Below, in pieces: positions 25,261 through 33,993 of a DNA stretch of 33,993 bases. Each line of letters opens with the position of its first letter. The first letter of the stretch is position 1. Source of the DNA: Marinobacterium litorale DSM 23545. Its GTDB lineage: Bacteria > Pseudomonadota > Gammaproteobacteria > Pseudomonadales > Balneatricaceae. Made by a program: the position numbers and the translations under genes. The stretch lies in contig NZ_AUAZ01000038.1 of the NCBI RefSeq assembly GCF_000428985.1, positions 1 to 33,993 on the forward strand. Direction: 5' to 3'. The notes beneath the pieces are model-generated. The model had not been told where the DNA came from, did no database searches, and saw only the letters and a list, made by a program, of their open reading frames with translations.

Positions 25261-26688
25261 TTAGCCTTTTTTCTCCAGCGCCAGGTAGTGCTCAATGCCC
25301 GCGATCTGGTCTTCGGCGTGGTGATTCACATACAGCACCGTGGTTTCGCCAGCGGCACAGATCTTTTCGATCAACGCCAGCACCAGCTGTCTGTTCATAT
25401 CATCCAGCCCCAGGCAGGGTTCATCGAGGATCAGCAGCGGCGGGTGTTTGACCATGGCCCGGGCGATCAGCAGCAGGCGCTGATCGCCGTAGGAAAGCTT
25501 GTTGAAGGGCTGGTCGGCGCGCTCGGTCATACCCAGCAGGGCCAGCCACTGATCGGCGATCTCCTTCTGCTTGTCGGTGGACTTGGAGTACATGCCGATG
25601 CTGTCGTAGAAGCCGGAGATGATCACGTTTTTGCAACTGGTGCTGACACGGTACTCCCACTGCAACGCGGTGGATACGTAACCAATAAACTGCTTGATCT
25701 GCCAGATGCTCTCGCCGTTGCCACGCTGGAAACCGAAGACAAAGATATCGTTCACGTAGCATTGTGGATGGTCACCGGTAATCAGTGACAGCAGGCAGGT
25801 TTTGCCACTGCCGTTCGGCCCGCTCAATTGCCAGTGCTGACCGCGTTCGATGGTCCAGTCCAGGCCATCGATGATCACATCATCGCCATATTTAACGCTG
25901 ATGTTTTTCAGGCTCACCAGCGGCTGAGCGGGGTCCAGATCCGGCAGCTTGCCGGCGGGGTCCGCCCCGGGCACTTCGAGATCCGTGGTTTTCAGGTGCA
26001 GCAACTGGTACAGCTCGTTAAAGGCGACTTCATCCAGACGATCCACCGTATGGCTCAACCGCCCTTTATCGACGTAAGCAACATGGGTGATGAATTCAGG
26101 CATCTCGTCAAAACGGTTCAGTACCAGGATCATCGGCACTTCATCAACGATGGCGGCCAGATGCGCCTGCAGCATCACCAGGGTGTCGGCATCCAGGCCG
26201 TCGAAGGGCTCATCCAGAATAAGCAGGTCCGGCTTGCTGGAGAGCGCCCGGATCAGCATCATTTTGCGGGTTTCCCCGGTGGAGAGCTTGCGAAAGGCCC
26301 GATCCAGCAAGCCGGTAAGGCCAAACTTCTCAACCAGCTCACTGGCCAACTCGGGATCGGCGCAGTCATTAAAAATCATTTCGCGGACAGGCGTGCCCTC
26401 GGCGATAACGTCCATGATATCGGCGTCATCTTTTTTCAGCTCCTGTGCGATCAGCTCGGCCTGAGCCTCAAAAGAGACCAGCCCGACATTGCCGGGAACA
26501 CCGGTTAACGTGCCACTTTCTATCTCACCGAATCCGGCCAGTACAGCGCCCAACGCCGACTTGCCTGCACCGTTGGTGCCGGTGATCACCCAATGCTGAT
26601 CGAGCTCGATCTGCCAGTCGATCTCGCTGAGTTTAAAGCGATCATCAAAGTTCACTGTTAAATTTTGCAGGGAGATAGAAGCAGTCAT
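25261..26688 (-). CDS. modF: ModF-like protein: fused double ABC ATPase
   Basis: 475 residues, two ABC ATPase domains in one chain. The first has GTNGAGKSALG, LSTGETRKMML and LLILDEPFDGLD; the second GPNGSGKTCLL, LSYGDQRLLLIARA and LLILDEPCLGLDDMNRQL. Long stretches match E. coli ModF, including IWQIKQFIGYVS and GFYDSIGMYSKS, and the overall length agrees (E. coli about 490). ModF is found near molybdate transport genes but its function is unresolved; no modABC lies here. Start at 26688 rather than 26706 is preferred by homology. It is followed by a 172-base region up to urtA and preceded by the ilvC terminator, so it is a single-gene unit. Confidence 0.9.
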   Translation of the reverse strand: MTASISLQNLTVNFDDRFKLSEIDWQIELDQHWVITGTNGAGKSALGAVLAGFGEIESGTLTGVPGNVGLVSFEAQAELIAQELKKDDADIMDVIAEGTPVREMIFNDCADPELASELVEKFGLTGLLDRAFRKLSTGETRKMMLIRALSSKPDLLILDEPFDGLDADTLVMLQAHLAAIVDEVPMILVLNRFDEMPEFITHVAYVDKGRLSHTVDRLDEVAFNELYQLLHLKTTDLEVPGADPAGKLPDLDPAQPLVSLKNISVKYGDDVIIDGLDWTIERGQHWQLSGPNGSGKTCLLSLITGDHPQCYVNDIFVFGFQRGNGESIWQIKQFIGYVSTALQWEYRVSTSCKNVIISGFYDSIGMYSKSTDKQKEIADQWLALLGMTERADQPFNKLSYGDQRLLLIARAMVKHPPLLILDEPCLGLDDMNRQLVLALIEKICAAGETTVLYVNHHAEDQIAGIEHYLALEKKG

Positions 26689-26749
26689 CGGCATGAATCC
26701 AGGCAAAAGGTATTTTGAAAGCTAAACTGTTTGTTGAAAGCGTTCAGAC

Positions 26750-26787
26750 AAAAAGGCCGGACTTCCTGTGAGGAGGCCCGGCCTTTT
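26750..26787 (-). terminator. Rho-independent terminator after ilvC
   Basis: AAAAGGCCGG and CCGGCCTTTT form an arm that continues into GCCTCC/GGAAGT pairing around a four-base loop. T-runs lie on both sides, strongest on the minus strand (CTTTTTG). It ends ilvC, whose stop is at 26811. Confidence 0.85.
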
Positions 26788-26810
26788 CTGTTTAACGGGC
26801 TATACGCCGA

Positions 26811-28283
26811 TTAAACGATTTTCTTCATGTCAGCCATGTGACCACGCAGAACCGCACCCACCTTCTCAACCGGGTGGCTGCGCAGCGCGGTGTTGACTTC
26901 GATCAGGCGAGCATTGTCGACGCCGTTGTCATCAACGTTCAGGCCTTTACCGATCACGTCGGACTTGATGCCCTTCATGAAATCAGCCAGCAGCGGTACA
27001 CACGCGTGGTTGTACAGGTAGCAGCCGTACTCAGCGGTATCGGAGATAGTGGCGTTCATCTCGTACAGTTTTTTACGGGCGATGGTGTTGGCGATCAGCG
27101 GAGTCTCGTGCAGAGACTCATAGTATGCAGACTCAGCGATGATGCCGGCAGCGGTCATAGTTTCGAACGCCAGCTCAACACCGGCTTTAACCATGGCAAC
27201 CATCAGGATGCCGTTATCGAAGTATTCCTGCTCGGAGATTTCGAAATCGCCGGCCGGAGTCTTTTCGAAGTTGGTTTCAGCGGTTTCTGCGCGCCAGGTG
27301 TGCAGTTTGATATCGTCGTTGGCCCAGTCTTCCATCATGCCGGAAGAGAAGTTGCCGTTCATGATGTCGTCCTGGTGCTTGTTGTACAGCGGACGCATGA
27401 TCTGCTTGAGCTCTTCAGCCAGGTCGAAAGCCTTGATCTTGGCCGGGTTGGACAGACGGTCCAGCATGTTGGTTACGCCGCCGTACTTCAGTGCTTCGGT
27501 GATGGTTTCCCAACCGTACTGAATCAGCTTGGACGCGTAACCCGGATCTACACCCTCTTCAACCATCTTGTCGAAGCACAGGATAGAACCGGTCTGCAGC
27601 ATACCGCAGAGGATAGTCTGCTCGCCCATCAGGTCGGACTTCACTTCCGCGATGAAGGAAGACATCAGAACGCCCGCTTTGTGACCGCCGGTACCGACAG
27701 CGTAGGCTTTAGCCAACGCCAGACCTTCACCTTTCGGGTCGTTGTCTTCGTGAACGGCGATCAGAGTCGGCACACCGAAACCACGCACGTATTCAGCACG
27801 GACTTCAGAACCCGGGCACTTCGGCGCAACCATGATAACGGTCAGGTCGTCACGGATTTTCATGCCTTCTTCAACGATGTTGAAACCGTGAGAGTAGGAC
27901 AGGCAGGCGCCCTCTTTCATCAGCGGCATAACAGCGTTAACAACAGCGGTGTGCTGCTTATCGGGGGTCAGGTTCAGAACCACGTCCGCTGTCGGGATCA
28001 GCTCTTCGTAGGTACCTACGGTGAAGCCGTTCTCGGTGGCGTTCTTCCATGACTGACGCTTCTCGGCAATCGCTTCCGGACGCAGCGCGTAAGACACATC
28101 CAGACCGCTGTCACGCAGGTTCAGACCCTGGTTCAGGCCCTGGGCGCCACAGCCGATAACGACCATCTTCTTGCCTTTCAGCGCTTCAACGCCGTCAGCA
28201 AATTCAGAGAGGTCCATGAAACGGCATTTGCCGAGCTGTTCCAGCTGCTCGCGAAGCGGCAGTGTATTGAAGTAATTGGCCAT
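26811..28283 (-). CDS. ilvC: Ketol-acid reductoisomerase, class II (long form)
   Basis: 490 residues, the length of the class II enzyme of enterobacteria rather than the about 330-residue class I form. Shows the NADPH-binding [15 protein letters not shown] near 39-53, and [13 protein letters not shown] plus [16 protein letters not shown] with the Mg-binding acids. It isomerises and reduces acetolactate or acetohydroxybutyrate, the second step of valine, leucine and isoleucine synthesis. The start is set by homology (MANYFN) with the longer upstream frame rejected. It is divergent from ilvY, its usual activator gene. Confidence 0.96.
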   Translation of the reverse strand: MANYFNTLPLREQLEQLGKCRFMDLSEFADGVEALKGKKMVVIGCGAQGLNQGLNLRDSGLDVSYALRPEAIAEKRQSWKNATENGFTVGTYEELIPTADVVLNLTPDKQHTAVVNAVMPLMKEGACLSYSHGFNIVEEGMKIRDDLTVIMVAPKCPGSEVRAEYVRGFGVPTLIAVHEDNDPKGEGLALAKAYAVGTGGHKAGVLMSSFIAEVKSDLMGEQTILCGMLQTGSILCFDKMVEEGVDPGYASKLIQYGWETITEALKYGGVTNMLDRLSNPAKIKAFDLAEELKQIMRPLYNKHQDDIMNGNFSSGMMEDWANDDIKLHTWRAETAETNFEKTPAGDFEISEQEYFDNGILMVAMVKAGVELAFETMTAAGIIAESAYYESLHETPLIANTIARKKLYEMNATISDTAEYGCYLYNHACVPLLADFMKGIKSDVIGKGLNVDDNGVDNARLIEVNTALRSHPVEKVGAVLRGHMADMKKIV

Positions 28284-28426
28284 CTGACTCAAATCCTGAT
28301 TTACACGGTTAAAGTATCGACACTGGGTCTGATCGATACCCATAAAGAAGACCCTGGCGGCTGCCCAACTGCGCGGCAACCTGCATTAAGTGACGCCACT
28401 CTATAGAAAATAGATCCTTGCGTAAA

Positions 28427-28441
28427 TTGACATATATGCAA
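28427..28441. promoter_or_regulatory. Candidate IlvY (LysR-type) binding site / promoter zone
   Basis: In the ilvC-ilvY gap, ATTG and CAAT form an inverted repeat (TTG-N9-CAA over 15 bases), which overlaps a TTGACA that could be the ilvY -35. A GACATGTC palindrome follows at 28443-28450. The position agrees with IlvY acting on both divergent promoters in enterobacteria. Not a proven site. Confidence 0.35.
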
Positions 28442-28484
28442 TGACATGTCCCTTATTTTGCAATGCTCTGCTATTATGCGTTGT

Positions 28485-29363
28485 ATGAATATCAGAGCCC
28501 TCAAACACTTCCTCTCGCTGGCGGAAACCCTGCACTTTGGCCGTGCTGCCGACGAGTGCAATATCAGCATCTCAGCGCTCTCGCGCAACATCCGCCAATT
28601 GGAAGACGCCGTGGGCGCTCAGCTGTTCAACCGGGATAACCGCACCGTCGCACTGACGCCCGAGGGCAGGCAGTTCCTCAAATACGCCCGGGAATCCTGC
28701 AATCAGTGGGATATGATCCGCTATGAACTGACCGACAACTCGGACCAGCTACGCGGCGAGATCAGCCTTTATGGTTCTGTCACCGCAAGCTACAGCTTCC
28801 TGTTCGACCTGCTCAGCCGCTTTCGTATCGCCCATCCCGGCATCGAAATCAAGCTGAGAACCGGCGATCCGGAACACGCCATCGCTCACATCCTGGATGG
28901 TTCCGAGGACATAACCATCGCCGCACGGCCGCTAAAGCTACCCAGAGGCCTGGCCTTCAAACCCATCGCCATCTCACCGCTACTGTTTATCGCGCCCATC
29001 GAGCAACAGGTACCCAACGTACCCACCGACCCGCCGAAAGACCCAAAAGAGTGGGCCGATATCCCGATGATCCTGTCGGAAGGTGGCGTGTCCCGTTACC
29101 AGGTGGATGAATGGTTTGCCCAGCACGGCATCAAACCGAAGATCTACGCACAGGTCACCGGTAACGAAGCGATCGTAAGCATGGTAAGCCTGGGCTTTGG
29201 CATCGGCGTGGTGCCCAAGATCGTGCTGGATAACAGCCCGCTGGCCAACCGGATCCATGTGCTGGACGTAACGCCCGAGCTCGAGCCCTACGATATAGGC
29301 TTGTTTACGCTGAAAAAGAACCTGGCGAACCCGCTGGTGGAGGCGTTTTGGAATTTGATGTAA
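28485..29363 (+). CDS. ilvY: LysR-type activator of ilvC
   Basis: 292 residues. The N-terminal winged HTH includes LKHFLSLAETLHFGRAADEC and ISALSRNIRQLEDAVG; the effector domain includes SVTASYSFLFDLLSRF, LRTGDPEHAI and VSMVSLGFGIGVVPKIVL. It follows E. coli IlvY closely in pattern and is divergent from ilvC. IlvY activates ilvC in response to acetolactate and acetohydroxybutyrate. The start at 28485 is set by homology to the LysR N-terminus; an earlier in-frame ATG at 28446 is unlikely. Confidence 0.93.
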   Translation: MNIRALKHFLSLAETLHFGRAADECNISISALSRNIRQLEDAVGAQLFNRDNRTVALTPEGRQFLKYARESCNQWDMIRYELTDNSDQLRGEISLYGSVTASYSFLFDLLSRFRIAHPGIEIKLRTGDPEHAIAHILDGSEDITIAARPLKLPRGLAFKPIAISPLLFIAPIEQQVPNVPTDPPKDPKEWADIPMILSEGGVSRYQVDEWFAQHGIKPKIYAQVTGNEAIVSMVSLGFGIGVVPKIVLDNSPLANRIHVLDVTPELEPYDIGLFTLKKNLANPLVEAFWNLM

Positions 29364-29406
29364 TACGGAAAGACAGGGCGCACTGATTCAACTCCTATTC
29401 CCAGAC

Positions 29407-29441
29407 GATAAAAAACGGGCCACAAGAGCCCGTTTTTTATC
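29407..29441. terminator. Bidirectional terminator between ilvY and the cold-shock gene
   Basis: GATAAAAAACGGGC and GCCCGTTTTTTATC form a 14-bp stem with a seven-base loop. T-runs on both strands serve the convergent ilvY (plus) and cold-shock gene (minus). Confidence 0.92.
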
Positions 29442-29459
29442 GCTTACTGAACGCTAGGT

Positions 29460-29669
29460 TCAGATCACGGAGATGTTCTCAGCCTGAGGACCTTTCTGGC
29501 CCTGAGTCACAGAAAACTGAACTTCCTGGCCTTCAGCCAGGGTTTTAAAGCCTGAACCGGTAATCGCACTGAAATGTGCGAAAACGTCCGGACCACCGCT
29601 CGCCTGCTGGATAAAGCCAAAGCCTTTAGTTTCGTTGAACCATTTAACGGTGCCAGTAGTAGTAGACAT
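29460..29669 (-). CDS. Cold-shock domain protein (CspA family)
   Basis: 69 residues. The RNP1 motif KGFGFIQ and RNP2-like DVFAHFSAI are intact, with the typical [11 protein letters not shown] opening and ENISVI end. Such proteins bind single-stranded nucleic acid and act as RNA chaperones. The ATG at 29669 is used; an upstream in-frame TTG six codons earlier is not needed. A long AT-rich leader is likely upstream, as in other csp genes. I cannot tell whether it is cold-induced. Confidence 0.93.
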   Translation of the reverse strand: MSTTTGTVKWFNETKGFGFIQQASGGPDVFAHFSAITGSGFKTLAEGQEVQFSVTQGQKGPQAENISVI

Positions 29670-30516
29670 AATAGTATTCTCGTTCAAAAAATATGATTGA
29701 ACACTGCAGCCAAAATGCTGAACAGGTTCGGATAATGCTCTAAATAATACAAGGACTTATGAAAACTGAACGAGGTACATACGATTAGGCAGGACGTCGA
29801 AAAGGTGCATAAATGCAGGTGTTACTCTCAAGCCAGCCCACAGTACGCTTATTATTGGTCCGGCGATAGCTTTATTTCATTTATTTTCATAAAAAGGCGT
29901 TTGGCGCGAGGGTGTTCATAGTTCTGTGTCACCTGGTAGCCCGATACCTGATCGCACGGCTCTCATGCATGCGCTTATGTCATTTGCTTGAATGGTAGCA
30001 AGAACCACATGGTAGATGTTGTACATACGTAATCCGGGGTTACGGGCTCAGTATCCACTTTGGAGGGATCCAGCATCCGTGGAGGCGGCCAATCGTTAAG
30101 AGGCCCCCTTTGCGCACATTGCAGACCTTAGCGGGAATTGGCCAGTCATTCCGGGTACCACTGTACCTGTGGACAAGCGGCTTTAAGTTTCTGTTGTTAC
30201 ATACAGCGTATTGAAGGGTGTGTGCCGTGGACGCTTGTTGTGTCACTTGGCTGTATTCACTTGTGACTGGCAACAGTCGGGAAAATCGTTCAGTATCAGA
30301 GATACTATGGACTAGCTGTTGCGGGATACTGCGCACGGCAAAGCTACAAAACGCGCTTGCTCATTTTCACCGGAAGAGAATGGCTGTGGTATCTCGATTT
30401 ATCCTTTCTCTTCAAGTGCTTATAACAAATCTCCCAGTCTCCGGCTGAGAGCAAATATGCACGTGCGCAGTATTATAACATTACATCTAAATGACATATG
30501 ACCACTTGGAGTTTGA
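29670..30516. other. Gene-free region of about 850 bases
   Basis: Nothing here is convincing as a gene. It must contain the cold-shock gene promoter (TTCAGT and TATTAT with 16-base spacing near 29730-29757 on the minus strand is a possibility) and the promoter of the SIR2 gene on the right. Short ORFs such as 30040-30336 (minus) lack any recognisable family or good start. Base composition changes towards AT on approaching 30450. It may be the left border of a transferred defence block. Confidence 0.5.
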
Positions 30517-32046
30517 ATGAAAGTAGGATTTTTCTTCGGGGCAGGAGCCGAGATAGGTTATGGACTTCCGAGCGGTGGAAAGTTCGCCATCGACCTCTTT
30601 CGACAAGATGTGAGTGAACATAAGAAAAAGCTGCGTGAACAGCTTGGGAAAATTGATGCACGAACAAATTATGCCACTAGCTGGCTTCCAGAGAATTATG
30701 CAACACAGCGTATTCATGCATTCGGTAAAAATGAATTTACAGCGTTAATTGAATCCTCAATTGAATACAGGAAAAATGAAATCATTCGGAGGCTTAACGT
30801 CTTCGATGAAGAGGTCGAATATGCTCTTTCTCAATTAGGTATAGAAAAGGATATTCTAATTGATAAGTTCAATGAGCAGATGGATACCGACTTTGGCGAA
30901 CACCTGTATTCGACGGCAATAAGAATGAACCCAATCCTTGCCAATGAAGTCAGGCTTTTTGGAAGTGAATCATATTCCGCGATTTTAAGTGTTATTAGTG
31001 GTGGGCAAAACTCTGCTGATCTTCAACGTTACGCAGGAGCTTTTCTTCAACTACTTGTTGGGGCTCATGGTCAGCACCTAGTGCAACGGCTAAACCAAGA
31101 GCTTTTTGAGGCTGCTCCGGACGATATTCCAATTTTCGATGACGTTACAGGTATGTTTAAGCTCGAGTTTAGCCGCGCTGGCCTGACCGCTTTAGAGTTA
31201 TTGCTTGAAAAGCGTCGTAATTATGATCTTGAAAATGGTAATGTTTCTGAAATTTTATGTGCTGTTTCTCAGCAGGTTTTGGAAAATATATTTACAACAG
31301 TTTTAGACTATCAATCGTTAATCGATAGTCATTTTAGATATCTATTTTCACCCAGAACAGAATGGGCAAAGTTTTCGAAAATGGTCATTTTCCTTAGAGC
31401 AACTAGAGATTATATAGTTAAACAATTAGATGCAATTGGTGACCTCCCAGAAAATGGTTATTATCACGACTTGGAAAAATGTGAACAACTTGGACTTGAG
31501 GTTTCTGCTATTGGAACTTCGAACTATAACAGTTTGGTTGAAAAGATATCTGAGGATCTTGATTTTGAGATACCTGCTGTCCAGCACCTAAATGGCGGCG
31601 TAACTGATTACTATAATCCATACAAGAATTCGGTAATTTCGGAGGATGATCCTGATCAAGTTCCCGAGGATCAGCTACACGTTCCATTTGTTCTTACCCA
31701 AAGCGGGTTGAAGCCGTTAACCTCTGTAGATATGTCTCGTAGATATGTCGGGCTATACGATGAATATGTTGCATGCGACCGTTTGGTTATTGTGGGTTAT
31801 GGGTTTAATATAGATGATAGCCACATTAATGGCCTTTTCAGGAAGCTTGTTGAGGAAGAAGGAAAGTCAATGTTCTGGGTCTGTTTGGGTAAAGATGGGT
31901 CAGCAGAATCTCAGAAAAGAGCCTTGGTAAAACGACTCCGTATTGCCCCAGAGCATCGTGATCTAATAACCGTTATTCCTGTAGAGCCAGCAACTAGATC
32001 AATCGGTGATGAGGGATGGTTGGAGATAGTAGCTCAGGGCAATTAG
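30517..32046 (+). CDS. SIR2-fold protein, probable NAD-degrading defence effector
   Basis: 509 residues, no signal peptide or obvious membrane segment. The nucleotide-binding hallmarks of SIR2-like proteins are present: FFFGAGAEIGYGLPSGG at 5-21 (GAG loop), TSNYN at 334-338 (the T-x-N-Y-D position), HLNGG at 357-361 with H357 as a candidate catalytic histidine, and VGYGFNIDDSHINGLF from about 426. About 320 residues, mostly predicted helical, separate the GAG and TSNYN motifs, far more than in classical sirtuins. Bacterial SIR2-like proteins of this kind usually hydrolyse NAD in antiphage defence. GGAG lies five bases before the ATG. Codon use is visibly more AT-rich than nearby genes, suggesting transfer. 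It is followed by an ABC-3C operon after 107 bases. Confidence 0.8.
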   Translation: MKVGFFFGAGAEIGYGLPSGGKFAIDLFRQDVSEHKKKLREQLGKIDARTNYATSWLPENYATQRIHAFGKNEFTALIESSIEYRKNEIIRRLNVFDEEVEYALSQLGIEKDILIDKFNEQMDTDFGEHLYSTAIRMNPILANEVRLFGSESYSAILSVISGGQNSADLQRYAGAFLQLLVGAHGQHLVQRLNQELFEAAPDDIPIFDDVTGMFKLEFSRAGLTALELLLEKRRNYDLENGNVSEILCAVSQQVLENIFTTVLDYQSLIDSHFRYLFSPRTEWAKFSKMVIFLRATRDYIVKQLDAIGDLPENGYYHDLEKCEQLGLEVSAIGTSNYNSLVEKISEDLDFEIPAVQHLNGGVTDYYNPYKNSVISEDDPDQVPEDQLHVPFVLTQSGLKPLTSVDMSRRYVGLYDEYVACDRLVIVGYGFNIDDSHINGLFRKLVEEEGKSMFWVCLGKDGSAESQKRALVKRLRIAPEHRDLITVIPVEPATRSIGDEGWLEIVAQGN

Positions 32047-32060
32047 GAGATGTAATAATG

Positions 32061-32086
32061 CATTGCACCGGACAAGCCGGTGAATG
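32061..32086 (+). other. Stem-loop between SIR2 gene and ABC-3C operon
   Basis: CATT-G-CACCGG, ACAAG loop, CCGGTG-AATG make a stem of ten pairs with one bulge. No T-tract follows, so it is not a typical terminator. It may mark the boundary between transcription units or a leader of the downstream operon. Confidence 0.5.
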
Positions 32087-32144
32087 TTGCGTTCGGCCAG
32101 CACTAACTCTCACATACTTGGCAAAGCCCTAATCATTTCGGTGG

Positions 32145-33083
32145 ATGAGCGCAATGGATTTGACTCAAGAATATTGGTGGAAAGTATTGCTAGAACTAAA
32201 GCTCCGCAAGGTAAGCGGCGACGCGTTCCAGAACTTTTTCTCCGATGTCATGCATAAATGCCACGGTGATGATTTCGTTAGGCTCCGTCCTTTTGGTAGC
32301 AAAGGTGATAAGGGTTGTGACGGCTACCTCCAGTCAAGCGGACAAGTGTTTCAATGCTACGGTGCGATAAATGGTGACGGAGGTAAAGTCAATTACCTGA
32401 TCGGCAAAATGAAGGAAGACTTTGAAAAGGCCAAGGAAAAGCTTCCGTCGATCATGAAGGAATGGTGCATGGTCCACAACTTGGTGGACGGTTTACCAAT
32501 TGACGCTGTCGAAGTTCTCGAAGAGCTTAAAAAGGAGAACTCAGACATAAAATTCGGATTCATTGGACTGGAGGGTATTGAACGGCGGATAAGCGCCCTC
32601 GACAGAACCCAAGTCGAGAGCTTGCTGGGGCCTGTCGCCACAAATCTCGATGCACGAAACCTTCAGATCGAGGAACTTCGCGAGCTGGTGAGTGCCGTTG
32701 CAAAGGGAGCGGAGTCGATGACGGCTACAAGCTCACCCATTGAGCCTGTACCTGCTGATAAACTCGATGCTAATGATCTTCCCGGGCACTGGCGTTCCCT
32801 GATTGCCGGGGGGTGGCAAAATGCTCATCTCGTAGCCAGTTATCTTGACCGACACCCGGAGCCGCTCGTCGGTGAAAGAATCGCTCGTCTGTTCAATGAA
32901 AAATACCAATATTTCAAGGCGCAGCACTTGTCGCCAGGTGCGATCATGAACTCGCTTTACGAATTCGTAACAGGCGCTGGTACTGTCTCTCCAGAACGCC
33001 AAGTTGCTGCACAAGCCCTGCTTGCCCACCTGTTTGAAAGCTGTGACATCTTCGAAAACGTAACAGAGGAGATAACAGCATGA
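32145..33083 (+). CDS. ABC-3C system effector/CTD protein with nuclease-like N-terminus
   Basis: 312 residues. The first 130 resemble restriction-endonuclease-fold domains: FQNFFSDVMHK, then RLRPFGSKGDKGCDGYL and GQVFQCYGA. The second catalytic strand lacks the expected Q-x-K or E-x-K lysine (QCYG), so nuclease activity is doubtful. The C-terminal part (LPGHWRSLIAGGW to LLAHLFESCDIFE) is like the C-terminal domains that dock onto ABC-3C ATPases. Start codon 32145 is ATG; an in-frame ATG at 32154 has better Shine-Dalgarno spacing (GGTGGA). Its stop overlaps the next gene in an ATGA. Family placement is by pattern and gene order, not search. Confidence 0.7.
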   Translation: MSAMDLTQEYWWKVLLELKLRKVSGDAFQNFFSDVMHKCHGDDFVRLRPFGSKGDKGCDGYLQSSGQVFQCYGAINGDGGKVNYLIGKMKEDFEKAKEKLPSIMKEWCMVHNLVDGLPIDAVEVLEELKKENSDIKFGFIGLEGIERRISALDRTQVESLLGPVATNLDARNLQIEELRELVSAVAKGAESMTATSSPIEPVPADKLDANDLPGHWRSLIAGGWQNAHLVASYLDRHPEPLVGERIARLFNEKYQYFKAQHLSPGAIMNSLYEFVTGAGTVSPERQVAAQALLAHLFESCDIFENVTEEITA

Positions 33084-33322
33084 TTCTACCAGGCAAGCAT
33101 CTCAAGCATGATCGCTCGCTCATCGGTATCGGGGGGGAGATTCTAGCCGCTATCCACGGCGAATACACAGTTTCAGAGCTTTGGGAGCAAGTGCGCGCTA
33201 GGCGCTCCCCCAAAGCAACGCCAATTTCTTACGACTGGTTTATCTTAACCTTGATCTTTTTGTATGCGATAGGTGCCATAGATTACGACCAGGGCTTGAT
33301 AAGTATTGGAGACGGATTGTGA
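33080..33322 (+). CDS. ABC-3C middle component, MC6-like
   Basis: 80 residues. The sequence MILPGKHLK, SLIGIGGEIL, TVSELWEQVR and FILTLIFLYAIGAIDY...GLI matches the pattern of the small ABC-three-component middle protein MC6 as I remember it. It links the ATPase to the effector subunit. It overlaps the preceding gene by four bases (ATGA) and the next by four bases (GTGA), so all three are translationally coupled. Confidence 0.75.
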   Translation: MILPGKHLKHDRSLIGIGGEILAAIHGEYTVSELWEQVRARRSPKATPISYDWFILTLIFLYAIGAIDYDQGLISIGDGL

Positions 33323-33637
33323 TATTGAATATCGATAGTTCGATACCGACATTCAAGAGAGTTGAGTTCCATGAAGGTCTAAATGTCCTGTTATCAGACA
33401 GACAGCCTGGCGCAACGAATAAGCAAACGAGAAACAGCGCAGGGAAAACGAGTCTGGTGGAGATCATTCATTTTCTACTTGGCGCGGACTGCCCCAAGGG
33501 AAATCTGTTTCGCACTGACGCACTTATCGAGCATACGTTTCGGGCAGATTTCTTGTTTGGCAGCAAGGTATTTTCGGTTGAACGGGGTGGAGCGGAGCCT
33601 TCGAAGATAATTATCCTAAATGAATTGAAAGACCGAG

Positions 33638-33642
<5 letters not shown>
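33319..33642 (+). pseudogene. ABC-3C ATPase (DUF2326-like), truncated by IS insertion
   Basis: Only the N-terminal about 106 residues remain before the IS3-family end. It begins at GTG in the GTGA overlap with the MC6-like gene. RVEFHEGLNVLLSDRQ followed by the Walker A segment NSAGKTSLVEIIHFLLG is typical of SMC-like ABC ATPases of ABC-3C systems. The last codon (GTG) and the stop (TAG) come from the element, not the gene. The rest, including signature and Walker B, must lie beyond the IS or be lost, so the ABC-3C system here is probably inactive. Confidence 0.8.

Positions 33643-33993
<351 letters not shown>

Noticed and set aside
30040-30336. 98-residue minus-strand ORF
   Set aside because: No family resemblance, no good ribosome-binding site and odd composition; not supported as a gene.
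32061-32115. Integron attC-like site between SIR2 and ABC-3C genes
   Set aside because: The flanking bases do not match the RYYYAAC/GTTRRRY core sites on either strand.

Overview
The window looks like chromosome from a GC-rich gammaproteobacterium, probably marine and Oceanospirillales-like. That placement is inference from ilvY divergent to a long class II ilvC, a complete urtABCDE set and general protein style; no rRNA or other marker is present. No rRNA, tRNA or CRISPR array was seen. Both window ends are cut through mobile elements: a group II intron on the left and an IS3-family element on the right.

Left third (1-7720). The 5' part of a group II intron lies on the minus strand directly behind a rho-independent terminator. 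That terminator closes a minus-strand pair: a ferritin-like diiron oxygenase and its 2Fe-2S/FAD/NAD reductase. A 400-bp regulatory region with a perfect FNR-type box and a 19-bp palindrome separates the pair from a chemoreceptor with an unusual cytoplasmic C-terminal sensor domain. Next come an aldehyde dehydrogenase and an outer-membrane barrel protein, both on the minus strand.

Middle (7721-19362). A decayed IS256 fragment precedes a complete tripartite hipBST toxin-antitoxin operon. It runs into the 3' end of a complete quinohemoprotein amine dehydrogenase (QHNDH) locus, order qhpA-D-C-B-F-E-G. This locus holds the three structural subunits, the radical-SAM thioether synthase, the CTQ flavoprotein monooxygenase, the leader protease and an ABC exporter. 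An orphan OmpR-family response regulator is divergent from qhpA. A tandem TGTAAC-N4-TGTAAC element occurs upstream of both qhpA and the barrel gene, with a degenerate copy in front of the diiron/chemoreceptor region. The left and middle blocks may therefore form one amine-catabolism regulon: uptake through the outer membrane, possible oxygenation, periplasmic deamination to aldehyde, then oxidation to acid.

Right-middle (19399-29669). Housekeeping and nutrient genes: a urea-type ABC transporter (urtEDCBA on the minus strand), a ModF-like double-ATPase protein, ilvC with divergent ilvY, and a cold-shock protein.

Right end (29670-33993). After about 850 gene-free bases comes a defence-type block: an AT-rich SIR2-fold protein with a very long internal insertion, then an ABC-three-component (ABC-3C) operon consisting of an effector/CTD protein, an MC6-like middle component and a DUF2326-type ATPase. 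The ATPase is cut after about 106 codons by the IS3-family element. The SIR2 protein and its linkage to the broken ABC-3C operon are the most likely place for an undescribed system. The diiron oxygenase linked to QHNDH is the best metabolic novelty.
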